NCBI GenBank assembly: GCA_021296435.1
Contig: JAGWAK010000061.1
Location: forward strand, 1-5,414
Length of the DNA stretch: 5,414 nucleotides
Direction of reading: 5' to 3'
Source: Acidimicrobiia bacterium
GTDB taxonomy: Bacteria > Actinomycetota > Acidimicrobiia > Acidimicrobiales > CATQHL01
In this document: positions 1 to 5,414 of the stretch, one piece after another
Layout of the letters: every line of letters starts with the position of its first letter
How positions within the stretch are numbered: the stretch's first letter is position 1
Position numbers and translations under genes: made by a program
Notes under the pieces: model-generated
Told to the model about the DNA's origin: nothing
Database searches by the model: none
Seen by the model: the letters and a program-made list of their open reading frames with translations, nothing else

Positions 1-208
1 TGACGCCCAGCGACACCATCCCCACCGAGGAGGTGAGGGCGGCCACCGAACTCATCAGGTCGGGGTTGGAGAAGAACCCGACCTCGCCCGAGCGGAACTC
101 GAAGACCAGGAACAGGATGACGATGGCGATGAGCGGTGCCAGTTCCTGCTGACCCAGGACGCGCCGACCGGCGCGGAGAACCCGACTGGGTGCTGGTGCG
201 TTGCTCAC
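1..208 (-). CDS. Sugar-type (RbsC-like) ABC transporter permease, N-terminal part only
   Basis: This is the first 69 residues of an inner-membrane permease, continuing past the left edge. It begins MSNAPAPSRVLRAGRR, a short basic cytoplasmic tail. A hydrophobic first membrane segment follows at about residues 24-38 (LAPLIAIVILFLVF). Then comes a FFSNPDLMSSVAALTSSVGMVSLG stretch, read here as two pieces, FFSNPDLMSS and VAALTSSVGMVSLG, which resembles the region between TM1 and TM2 of BPD_transp_2 family permeases such as RbsC and XylH. The GTG start is chosen because AGGTAGG lies 8 nt upstream (217-223 on the minus strand) and the frame opens directly on the family's typical N-terminus. It lies 100 bp downstream of the binding-protein gene on the same strand, as expected for a sugar ABC operon. 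The ATPase gene is not in the window. The family is well supported; the substrate is unknown. Confidence 0.85.
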   Translation of the reverse strand, partial: MSNAPAPSRVLRAGRRVLGQQELAPLIAIVILFLVFEFRSGEVGFFSNPDLMSSVAALTSSVGMVSLGV

Positions 209-216
209 GCCGTTCG

Positions 217-223
217 CCTACCT
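217..223 (-). promoter_or_regulatory. Ribosome binding site of the permease gene
   Basis: AGGTAGG on the minus strand ends 8 nt before the GTG at 208-206. It is a good match to the anti-16S tail and fixes the permease start. Confidence 0.6.
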
Positions 224-253
224 GGGTGCTCGGTGAGCAGTGTGGTGGACGTG

Positions 254-290
254 CGTGTCGGGGCGCACGCTGGGCGCGCGCCCCGACACG
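254..290 (-). terminator. Stem-loop between binding-protein and permease genes (attenuator or mRNA stabiliser)
   Basis: The arms at 254-266 (CGTGTCGGGGCGC) and 278-290 (GCGCCCCGACACG) are perfect 13-bp reverse complements around an 11-nt loop. The structure begins 18 nt after the stop codon of the binding-protein gene. No run of T follows on the minus strand, so a full intrinsic terminator is unlikely. In many ABC operons a stem-loop at this place protects the binding-protein message or causes partial termination, so that more binding protein than permease is made. That role is inference; the pairing is seen directly. Confidence 0.65.
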
Positions 291-308
291 GTTGACCGTG
301 GGGCCGTC

Positions 309-1466
309 CTAACCGGCGTATCCGGCCTCGAACAGCGCCTCGACCTCGTCGACGTTGTCAGCGGTGACCATCAGCGTGCCCGGGTCGATGACCGGCGGGT
401 CGATGAAGCCGAACTTCACCTTGATGTACGCCGAAATGACGCCGTAGAACGTCTGCAGGAACGGCTGCTGTGTGAGGCTCAACTGGACGTTGCCGTCCTT
501 GACGCCCTGGATGACCGTCTGGTCGAGGTTCCACATGACCAGCGGCACGTCGGAGCCCGCATCGGCCTTGGCCTGCGCCGCCGGTGTGCCCGACGTGGTG
601 TCCCACGTGACGATGCCCTGGGTGCCGGGGTTGGCGGCCAGGTAGGTCTTGATGACCTCGAAGTTGGGTGCCGGATCAAGACCCGGGAGCGCCACGATGT
701 CGAGATCACCCTCGCTCCAGCCGGCGTCGGTGAAGACCTGGACGTAGGCGTTCTGGATCTCGAGGTGCTCCGGCGAGTCCGGCAGCGAGTTGAACAGCAC
801 GAGCTGGTCGCCCGGGCTCCGGGCCGCGGCGGCCTTGTCGAGCCCGACTGGCGTCCCGGAGAGCCGGCGGACCCTCGCATCGTCGGAGTCCTTGCCCACG
901 TAGTTGTTGTAGAACTGCACCTCGATGCCCTTGTCGAGGGCGTCGATGACGGCTTCCTCGTACTCGGCGGTCCGGTAGTCCACCAGGATGGCGTCCGGGT
1001 CTGCAGCGACAGCCGTCACGATGAACTCGTTGACGTTCGCCAGGCTGAAGTCCTCCGGCGCGATGTAGGTGACGTTGGCGTCGGCGAGGGCTTCGCCCGC
1101 TGCCAGCGAACCGTTCTGGATCAGGTCCCAGAACGGGTTGTTCAGAACCGATCCCACGACCCAGATCTCGATGGCGTCACCGTCGGCCTGCGTGAGGTCG
1201 ACCTCCTCCTCGGGTTCGTCCGCGGGCGCCGCTGCGGGTGCCTCAGGCGCTGCCTCCGGCGCTGCTTCCGGGGCGGCTTCGGGCGCTGCGGTGGGTGCGG
1301 CCTCAGGTGCGGCCGGTGCTGGTTCCGGTGGTGCGACCGGTGCGGCACCACCGTCACCGTCGTCGCCACCGCAGGCCGCGGCGAGCAATCCGAGTACGGC
1401 GAGCAGGGCAACGAGAACGCCAAGCCCTCCCCCGAACCGCGATGAACGTCTGGTCCTCTCACGCAT
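309..1466 (-). CDS. Sugar-type ABC transporter substrate-binding lipoprotein (Peripla_BP_4 / RbsB-like fold)
   Basis: This 385-residue secreted lipoprotein captures a small substrate outside the cell and hands it to the permease encoded just downstream. A basic N-terminus (MRERTRRSSR) and a hydrophobic segment (about 14-31) lead to the lipobox LAAAC, with the lipidated cysteine at residue 32. Residues 33-98 form a Gly/Asp and then Ala/Pro/Glu-rich linker with six AAPE-like repeats. The periplasmic-binding fold starts near residue 99 with IEIWVVGSVLNNPFWDLIQNG, the NPFW motif typical of RbsB-like proteins. It is followed by the AVAADPDAILVDYRTAEYEEAVIDALDKGI region (two segments: AVAADPDAILVDY and EEAVIDALDKGI), which matches the family's hinge-proximal helix pattern. 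A longer frame reaches 1643, but the ATG at 1466 is preferred because the signal peptide begins there and AGGGGGGA lies 8 nt upstream. The ligand is not predictable; a sugar or other polar compound is a family-level guess. Confidence 0.9.
   Translation of the reverse strand: MRERTRRSSRFGGGLGVLVALLAVLGLLAAACGGDDGDGGAAPVAPPEPAPAAPEAAPTAAPEAAPEAAPEAAPEAPAAAPADEPEEEVDLTQADGDAIEIWVVGSVLNNPFWDLIQNGSLAAGEALADANVTYIAPEDFSLANVNEFIVTAVAADPDAILVDYRTAEYEEAVIDALDKGIEVQFYNNYVGKDSDDARVRRLSGTPVGLDKAAAARSPGDQLVLFNSLPDSPEHLEIQNAYVQVFTDAGWSEGDLDIVALPGLDPAPNFEVIKTYLAANPGTQGIVTWDTTSGTPAAQAKADAGSDVPLVMWNLDQTVIQGVKDGNVQLSLTQQPFLQTFYGVISAYIKVKFGFIDPPVIDPGTLMVTADNVDEVEALFEAGYAG
1240..1311 (-). repeat. Six 12-bp tandem units encoding AAPE-type linker repeats
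   Basis: Degenerate 12-bp units run head to tail (for example GCCTCAGGCGCT, GCCTCCGGCGCT, GCTTCCGGGGCG on the plus strand). They encode APEA/APTA units within the lipoprotein linker. The one APTA unit arises from the divergent copy at 1288-1299. The array is a whole number of codons, so gain or loss of a unit changes linker length without shifting the frame. Confidence 0.75.
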
Positions 1467-1474
1467 GACGTGAT

Positions 1475-1482
1475 TCCCCCCT
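1475..1482 (-). promoter_or_regulatory. Ribosome binding site of the sugar-type binding protein
   Basis: AGGGGGGA on the minus strand lies 8 nt before the ATG at 1466. This decides the start in favour of 1466 over upstream in-frame starts that would place 59 non-signal residues before the signal peptide. Confidence 0.6.
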
Positions 1483-1522
1483 GTTGGTAGCTCCGCCGTC
1501 ACCGCCCGTTGCGATGCAGCGG

Positions 1523-1540
1523 CCGTGTCTGGGGACACGG
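1523..1540. promoter_or_regulatory. 18-bp inverted repeat in the divergent control region (candidate operator)
   Basis: CCGTGTC and GACACGG are perfect 7-bp inverted arms around a TGGG spacer. The element sits between the divergent binding-protein and P450 genes and downstream of the leftward promoter. It could be a repressor site or, in the leftward transcript, a hairpin in the 5' leader. No regulator gene is present in the window to pair with it. Confidence 0.45.
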
Positions 1541-1584
1541 TTGCCGGCAGCACGACTCTTCCCCGCGAGTTCTGCTGATCCCCC

Positions 1585-1589
1585 AAGGG
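1585..1589 (+). promoter_or_regulatory. Possible ribosome binding site for the GTG at 1597
   Basis: AAGGG lies 7 nt before the GTG at 1597. It supports the upstream P450 start, but the next 18 codons look poorly coding, so the site may be coincidental. Confidence 0.35.
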
Positions 1590-1596
1590 TGTAACC

Positions 1597-2816
1597 GTGC
1601 TGCCCGCGGTTTCGCAGTCTAATTTGCGCCCTGTGGTTGTCAATCGGCCGGTGACGGGGTCCGATCCGGTGGGTTACGACCCGCTGGCGCCCCACGTGAT
1701 GGACGATCCGTACCCCTACTACCGGCGCCTGCTGGCCGATCATCCTCTCTACTACAGCTCGGCGAGGGACGTCTGGGCGTTGTGCCGCTACGGGGACCTG
1801 CGCCCCGCGCTGAAGGACTGGCACACGTTCTCGAGCGCGGAGGGCGTCAACATCGAACCGGGATTCTCCGAGACCATCGGACCGGAGATCCTCAACATGG
1901 ATCCACCGCGCCACGACCAGTTGCGGCGCCTCGTGGGTCACCACTTCTCGAACAACTCCGTCGGCGCCTACGAGGCGATGGTGCGGGCGTTCGCGCACGA
2001 GTTGATTGACGGGCTGTGCGCCGACGGTGGCGGCGACTTCGCCGCGGACTTCTCCCAACGCCTGCCGGTGCTGGTGATCTGCCGGCTCATGGGGATCCCG
2101 CTCTCCGACGAGTCGGCCGTCCGGCAGCTCGCCCACGACATGCTGCTGGCATTGTCGGGCACCGACGAGTTCAACGACGTCTCCACTGCCGCGGCCGACG
2201 AGTTGAGGCGCTACATGGGCGAACTCGTGGCCGCGCGGCGGGCGACGACGTGATCTCGAGCCTCGCCAACGCCGAAAACGACGGCGCACCAATCGGCGCG
2301 GAGGAGATGTTCGCCATGTGCCTCATCATCTACCTGGCGGGCAACACCACCACCAGTTCGCTCGTGTCCAATGGCTTGTACCTGCTGGCGCAGCACCCCG
2401 ATCAACAGGCTCGGCTGGCCGCCACGCCGGAGGCTGTCCCCAATGCCGTGGAGGAACTGCTGCGCTACGAGTCGCCTGTGCAGTGGACGTCGCGTCTCAC
2501 AACCGTCGACGTGGAGATGTACGGGCAGGTGGTGCCCGGGGGCAGCCGGGTGATGATGCTGCTGGCCGCCGCCCACCGTGATCCCCGCGTCTTCGATGAT
2601 CCGAACACGTTCGACGTGTTCCGCCGCCCCCGCCGCCATCTGGGCTTCGGCGACGGCGTCCACCGTTGCGTGGGCGCGCCGCTGGCCCGTCTCGAGGGGC
2701 GTGTGGCTCTCGAGGTCATCTTCGAGCGGGTGCCCCATTTCCGCCTCGCCGGCGAGCCCGAGCGCCTGCACATATCCACCGAGCGGGGCCTGGCCAGCCT
2801 GCCGTTGGCGGTGTGA
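1597..2816 (+). pseudogene. Cytochrome P450, interrupted by a one-base frameshift
   Basis: The two halves together form a full-length bacterial class-I-type P450 (about 406 residues), a soluble heme monooxygenase needing separate ferredoxin partners, none of which are in the window. The first half (frame of 1597, stop at 2251-2253) has the N-terminal DPYPYYRRLL and the C-helix NMDPPRHDQLRRLV. The second half, in another frame from about 2241, resumes at GDDVISSL. It carries the I-helix AGNTTT (2337-2354), the ExxR of the K-helix (ELLR, 2454-2465) and the heme loop FGDGVHRCVGAPLAR with the thiolate cysteine at 2667-2669. One base appears missing around 2236-2243. This may be a real lesion or a sequencing error. 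The start is uncertain: 1597 has an AAGGG site, but GTG at 1651 (MTGSDPVGYDPL) gives a more typical N-terminus, and codons 1597-1650 have unusually many T third positions. The substrate is unknown. Confidence 0.88.
1616..1643 (-). promoter_or_regulatory. Sigma-70-like promoter reading left toward the binding-protein gene
   Basis: On the minus strand TTGACA (1643-1638) is a perfect -35 hexamer. A 16-nt spacer separates it from TAGACT (1621-1616), which matches the TATAAT consensus at four of six positions. Transcription would start near 1609, giving a leader of roughly 140 nt before the ATG at 1466; the inverted repeat at 1523-1540 lies inside that leader. The promoter overlaps the first codons of the P450 frame if translation starts at 1597, but is upstream of it if translation starts at 1651. 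Confidence 0.6.
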
Positions 2817-2865
2817 GGACAGTGGCTGCGCAACCCGTACCCGCCGCCGAACCCGAGGGGCCCGC

Positions 2866-3639
2866 ATGAACACCCCCGACGCCTCCGAACCGCACGGCAA
2901 CGCCAAGGTCCGCCTCAGTCGCCTGCGCAGGCGCATCGCCGAGAACGTCTCGGAGTCCCGGCGCACCGCGGCGCACGTCTGGACGGCGGTGGAGGTGGAC
3001 TACGAGGCGCTGGAGCAGGTCCGCCGCCGGCACCGGAGCGAGTTCCGGGAGCGGGAGGGCTTCTCCCTCACCTACCTGCCGTTCATCGCCACAGCGACCA
3101 TCGACGCGCTGGCAGCCTTTGCTGAGGTGAACAGCTCCGTGGACTTCGCCGACGGATCCCAGACCATGCACGAAGGCGTGAACCTCGGCGTCGCGGTCGA
3201 CCTCGACAGGGCCGGTCTCATCGTGGTCGTGATCCACGACGCCGATGACCTGACGCTGGTCGAGTTGGCGCGTGCGATCCACGAGTTGGCCGGCAGGGCC
3301 CGTGCGGGCGACCTCCGGCCCGCTCACGTGAGCGGCTCGACGTTCACGATCACCAATCCCGGCTCCTTCGGCTCGTTCATGTCGGCCCCCATCATCAACC
3401 AGCCGAACGTGGCCATCCTGGCCACCGACGGTGTGGCGAAGCGTCCAACCGTCGTCGCCGGCGCCGACGGCAGCGACAGCGTGGCGGTGCATCACATCGG
3501 TCACCTGGGCCTGTCATGGGACCACCGTGCTTTCGACGGCTCCAGCGCCGCCCTGTTCCTGGGACGCATCCGGGACAGCATCCAGACCTGGGACTGGGAG
3601 CGGCACCTCACCGGTGGCGACAGCGCGCCGGAGGGCTGA
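2866..3639 (+). CDS. Stand-alone catalytic domain of a 2-oxoacid dehydrogenase E2-type acyltransferase
   Basis: This 257-residue protein matches only the C-terminal catalytic domain (2-oxoacid_dh, chloramphenicol-acetyltransferase fold) of E2 enzymes, which transfer an acyl group between dihydrolipoamide and CoA. The domain opens at VRLSRLRRRIAENVSESRR (residues 15-33) and contains STFTITNPGSFGS (158-170) and APIINQPNVAIL (174-185). It ends with the active-site motif DHRAFDG, with catalytic His220 and Asp224. The lipoyl and E1/E3-binding domains that normally precede it are absent: only 14 residues come before the domain, and the upstream DNA encodes the P450. The ATG has GAGGGG 5 nt upstream. 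It lies 49 bp after the P450 and 3 bp before the SDR, so it is probably cotranscribed with them. With no lipoyl domain, it may act on another carrier or directly on CoA thioesters, or may be a structural core; this is inference. Confidence 0.88.
   Translation: MNTPDASEPHGNAKVRLSRLRRRIAENVSESRRTAAHVWTAVEVDYEALEQVRRRHRSEFREREGFSLTYLPFIATATIDALAAFAEVNSSVDFADGSQTMHEGVNLGVAVDLDRAGLIVVVIHDADDLTLVELARAIHELAGRARAGDLRPAHVSGSTFTITNPGSFGSFMSAPIINQPNVAILATDGVAKRPTVVAGADGSDSVAVHHIGHLGLSWDHRAFDGSSAALFLGRIRDSIQTWDWERHLTGGDSAPEG
3630..3635 (+). promoter_or_regulatory. Ribosome binding site of the SDR, inside the end of the E2-like gene
   Basis: GGAGGG ends 7 nt before the GTG at 3643 and lies within the last codons of the upstream gene. 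It supports the GTG start and suggests translational coupling of the two genes. Confidence 0.65.
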
Positions 3640-3642
3640 TCT

Positions 3643-4458
3643 GTGCGGTTCGCCGGGAAGGTCGCAGCTGTCACCGGGGCGGCACGCGGGCTCGGGGAGA
3701 CGATCGCCCGGCGATTGGCGTCCGAGGGGGCGAGCGTCGTGGTCGCGGACATCGACGGCGCGGGTGCCGCCGCCGTGGCGACCTCGATCGAAGCGGATCG
3801 GGGACGCGCTCTGGCGTTCGAGATGGACGTCACGGACGCCGCGGCTGCCCGGGACATGGTCAACGCCGCGGTCGAGGCGTTCGGGTCGCTGGACATCCTC
3901 GTCAACAACGCCGCGGTCTTCGGTGCCACCAGCCACGTGCTCGAGATCGACGGCGACGCCTGGGACCGCACCATGCAGGTCAACCTCAAGGGTCCGTTCC
4001 TCTGCTCGCAGGCCGCCATCGGTCAGATGCGCGAGCAATCGTCCGGCGGGAGCATCGTCTTCGTCTCGTCGCTCTCCGGTGTCGTGGCGCACGAACACCA
4101 GGCCGACTACAACGCCTCCAAGCACGGCGTCATCGGACTGGCGCGCTGTATCGCCCAGGACTGCCGCGAGTGGGGGATCCGCTCGAACGTCGTGGCCCCC
4201 ACCGGGATGGTCGGGACCGAGATGATGGCTGCGAACGACCCGGTGAACGTCGCTCCCTACGCGGCACAGACCGCCTTCGCCCGCCTGGCGACCACCGACG
4301 AGGTGGCGAGCGCGGCCCTCTTCCTGGCCGGCGAAGAGGCGTCGTTCATCACCGGGACCACCCTGATGGTCGACGGCGGCGTCCACGCCATGCAGCCGTC
4401 CGCCCGCCAACTCTCCGAGGGCGCCGAGCGCTTCATGTCTCGCCCGGACCAGTCTTGA
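3643..4458 (+). CDS. Short-chain dehydrogenase/reductase, classical SDR, probably NAD-dependent
   Basis: This 271-residue soluble oxidoreductase interconverts an alcohol and a ketone. All classical SDR signatures are present: the cofactor loop TGAARGLG (11-18), NNA (88-90), Asn114 in VNLKG, catalytic Ser143, Tyr156 and Lys160 (YNASK), and a C-terminal LMVDGG (241-246). Asp36 at the end of the second beta strand (VVVADID) is the residue that usually selects NAD(H) over NADP(H). About 25 residues follow the DGG motif, slightly longer than the family's usual end. GTG at 3643 starts exactly on the Rossmann strand and has GGAGGG 7 nt upstream. It is 3 bp after the E2-like gene, the last member of the operon. 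Oxidation of a P450-generated hydroxyl group is a reasonable role, but the substrate cannot be assigned from sequence. Confidence 0.93.
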   Translation: MRFAGKVAAVTGAARGLGETIARRLASEGASVVVADIDGAGAAAVATSIEADRGRALAFEMDVTDAAAARDMVNAAVEAFGSLDILVNNAAVFGATSHVLEIDGDAWDRTMQVNLKGPFLCSQAAIGQMREQSSGGSIVFVSSLSGVVAHEHQADYNASKHGVIGLARCIAQDCREWGIRSNVVAPTGMVGTEMMAANDPVNVAPYAAQTAFARLATTDEVASAALFLAGEEASFITGTTLMVDGGVHAMQPSARQLSEGAERFMSRPDQS

Positions 4459-4463
4459 CGCCT

Positions 4464-4478
4464 GCGGGCGCCGCCCGC
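4464..4478 (+). terminator. Short GC-rich stem after the SDR gene (weak terminator candidate)
   Basis: GCGGGC and GCCCGC form a perfect 6-bp stem around GCC, beginning 5 nt after the SDR stop in the 66-bp convergent gap. The following bases (CGATGTTGTTAG) contain scattered T but no true T tract. It could help end transcription from either side. Confidence 0.35.
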
Positions 4479-4502
4479 CGATGTTGTTAGCGGCGAGGTG
4501 AT

Positions 4503-4512
4503 GGCTCGAGCC
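4503..4512. repeat. 10-bp perfect palindrome in the convergent gap
   Basis: GGCTCGAGCC is its own reverse complement and lies 13 bp past the stop codon of the leftward binding-protein gene. It has no loop, so it is not a good RNA hairpin by itself. Chance in GC-rich DNA is a fair explanation. Confidence 0.3.
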
Positions 4513-4524
4513 TCCCCGAGGTGG

Positions 4525-5414
4525 TCAGGGCGAGAATGAGAAGACGATGTTGTCCTTGCTCGCCTCGATGTCGCCGGCGTCGAGGTGGAGGATCACCGTG
4601 ACCTTCTGGGATCCGCAGTCCCCGAACTCATCGCAACTGATCGAACCGATGATGCCGCCGTAGTCGCGCACAGAATTCAGGTGCTGGCGCACGCCGGCCC
4701 GGTCGATCACCAACGTTCCGCCGTCCAGGATCGAAGCGGCCTTGATCGCCTCGAGCAGCAGCGTTGTGGCGTCGTAGGAATGGCCCCAGTACGGCCCCGA
4801 GGGCGACTCCCCGTAGGTCTCCTCGAAGGTGGCGAGCAGGTCGGCGGCGTTCCTGCCGGTGCTCTCGTTGGCGCTGCCGCCGAAGCGCAGGTCGGGACCG
4901 GAGAAGTAGATGCCCTCGGACTGTGGCAGCGACATGAAGCCGTCGACCAGCAGCGCCGCGTCCGTCAGGAGCACGACATCCTCGAGACCCGCCACAGAGT
5001 GCACCTGCTCGGCGAGGAAGTCCCCGGCGGGCTGGAAGATGGGGAAGAACAGGGAGTCGGGACCGCCGGTGGCGACCTCGGTGAGGACCGGCAGCATGTC
5101 GGAGTCTTCCTTGTTCACGGCCGTTACGGCGGTGACCGTGCCTCCCAGAGCCTCGAAGCTGTCGGCGAAGGCCTGGGCGATGGACTGGCTGTACGGGTCG
5201 CCGTCGTGAAGAGTCGCTGCGGCTCCGAGTCCGAGTTCGTTGTACACGAAGCGGGCCATCGCCTCGCCCACGACCAGGCCATTGTTGGAGGTGCGGTAGT
5301 AGCCGGTGTTGTGATTCGTCCCCGGGTTGCCTTTCAGATCCGAGGTGAGCAGCGGCGACGTGTTGGACGGCGCGATCATCGTCATGCCCGCCCCGGTGAT
5401 CAGCGGCGCGGCGG
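4525..5414 (-). CDS. Branched-chain amino acid-type (LivJ-like, Peripla_BP_6) substrate-binding protein, N-terminus cut off by the window
   Basis: About 296 C-terminal residues are visible. The frame is open to the right edge, so the ATG at 5385 is internal: the residues before it (PLITGAGM) continue the family pattern into TMIAPSNTSPLLT, the ligand-site serine/threonine motif of Peripla_BP_6 proteins. Further matches are YNELGLGAAATLHDGDPYSQ and FADSFEALGGTV in the second lobe, then GHSYDATTLLLEAIKAA and a glycine-containing IGSISCDEFGDCGSQ near the C-terminus. The signal peptide and roughly the first 100 residues should lie outside. It is convergent with the P450/E2/SDR operon. The family includes proteins binding branched-chain amino acids, amides, urea and aromatic acids, so the ligand is open. 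The two cysteines (codons at 4633-4635 and 4615-4617) are five residues apart and could form a disulfide outside the cytoplasm. Confidence 0.9.
   Translation of the reverse strand, partial: AAPLITGAGMTMIAPSNTSPLLTSDLKGNPGTNHNTGYYRTSNNGLVVGEAMARFVYNELGLGAAATLHDGDPYSQSIAQAFADSFEALGGTVTAVTAVNKEDSDMLPVLTEVATGGPDSLFFPIFQPAGDFLAEQVHSVAGLEDVVLLTDAALLVDGFMSLPQSEGIYFSGPDLRFGGSANESTGRNAADLLATFEETYGESPSGPYWGHSYDATTLLLEAIKAASILDGGTLVIDRAGVRQHLNSVRDYGGIIGSISCDEFGDCGSQKVTVILHLDAGDIEASKDNIVFSFSP

Noticed and set aside
240..1445. A 401-residue plus-strand open frame opposite the binding-protein gene
   Set aside because: It is a shadow on the opposite strand of a well-supported lipoprotein gene. Its product is Val/Asp/Arg-rich with no family resemblance and ends in an arginine/glycine/cysteine-rich tract that mirrors the AAPE repeats.
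1467..1596. A riboswitch in the roughly 140-nt leader of the binding-protein transcript
   Set aside because: Apart from the 7-bp inverted repeat I see no conserved riboswitch core or multi-helix junction, so the length of the leader is the only argument.
2822..2869. A 15-codon frame (VAAQPVPAAEPEGPA) whose stop overlaps the ATG of the E2-like gene
   Set aside because: It resembles the Ala/Pro linkers of E2 proteins and has an ATGA overlap, but it is not preceded by a lipoyl domain, its GAGG is only 3 nt from the GTG, and such composition is common in GC-rich DNA.
3514..4410. A 298-residue minus-strand open frame across the E2-like and SDR genes
   Set aside because: It is antisense to two genes with complete catalytic motifs and shows no recognisable domain; long antisense frames are usual at this GC content.
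4459..4524. A strong bidirectional terminator in the convergent gap
   Set aside because: Only a 6-bp stem, a 4-bp stem (CCTC/GAGG at 4511-4521) and a 10-bp palindrome are present, with no T tract on either strand; only the 6-bp stem is kept, at low confidence.
5383..5385. ATG at 5385 as the start of the LivJ-type gene
   Set aside because: The frame stays open to the window edge, the residues before the ATG continue the family pattern (PLITGAGM), and no signal peptide follows it.

Overview
The window is uniformly GC-rich, with strongly G/C-biased third codon positions and GTG starts at several genes. This suggests a high-GC actinobacterium-like organism. The mix of ABC-transporter binding proteins with a P450 and an SDR would suit an Acidimicrobiia-type heterotroph, but that placement is inference and no marker gene is present.

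Layout, left to right. (1) Minus strand, 1-208: the N-terminal start of an RbsC/sugar-type ABC transporter permease that runs off the left edge. (2) Minus strand, 309-1466: the cognate periplasmic-binding lipoprotein, separated from the permease by a 100-bp gap holding a perfect 13-bp stem-loop. (3) A divergent control region, about 1467-1650, with a consensus-like promoter reading left and an 18-bp inverted repeat. (4) Plus strand, 1597-4458: an apparent three-gene operon of cytochrome P450 (broken by a one-base frameshift near 2240), a catalytic-domain-only E2-type acyltransferase, and an NAD-type short-chain dehydrogenase. (5) A 66-bp convergent gap. (6) Minus strand, 4525 to the right edge: the C-terminal three quarters of a second binding protein, of the branched-chain amino acid (LivJ) type.

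The genes look like an uptake-plus-catabolism locus. Two different binding-protein families flank an oxidative module in which a P450 could hydroxylate a substrate, the SDR could oxidise the resulting alcohol, and the E2-like protein could carry out an acyl/CoA transfer. The substrate cannot be read from the sequence. The least ordinary points are the lipoyl-less E2 inside a P450/SDR operon, the P450 frameshift, the missing acidic residue in the P450 I-helix, and the leftward promoter that overlaps the 5' end of the P450 frame. I see no RNA gene, CRISPR array, insertion sequence or phage element, and no gene-free stretch exceeds 300 bases.
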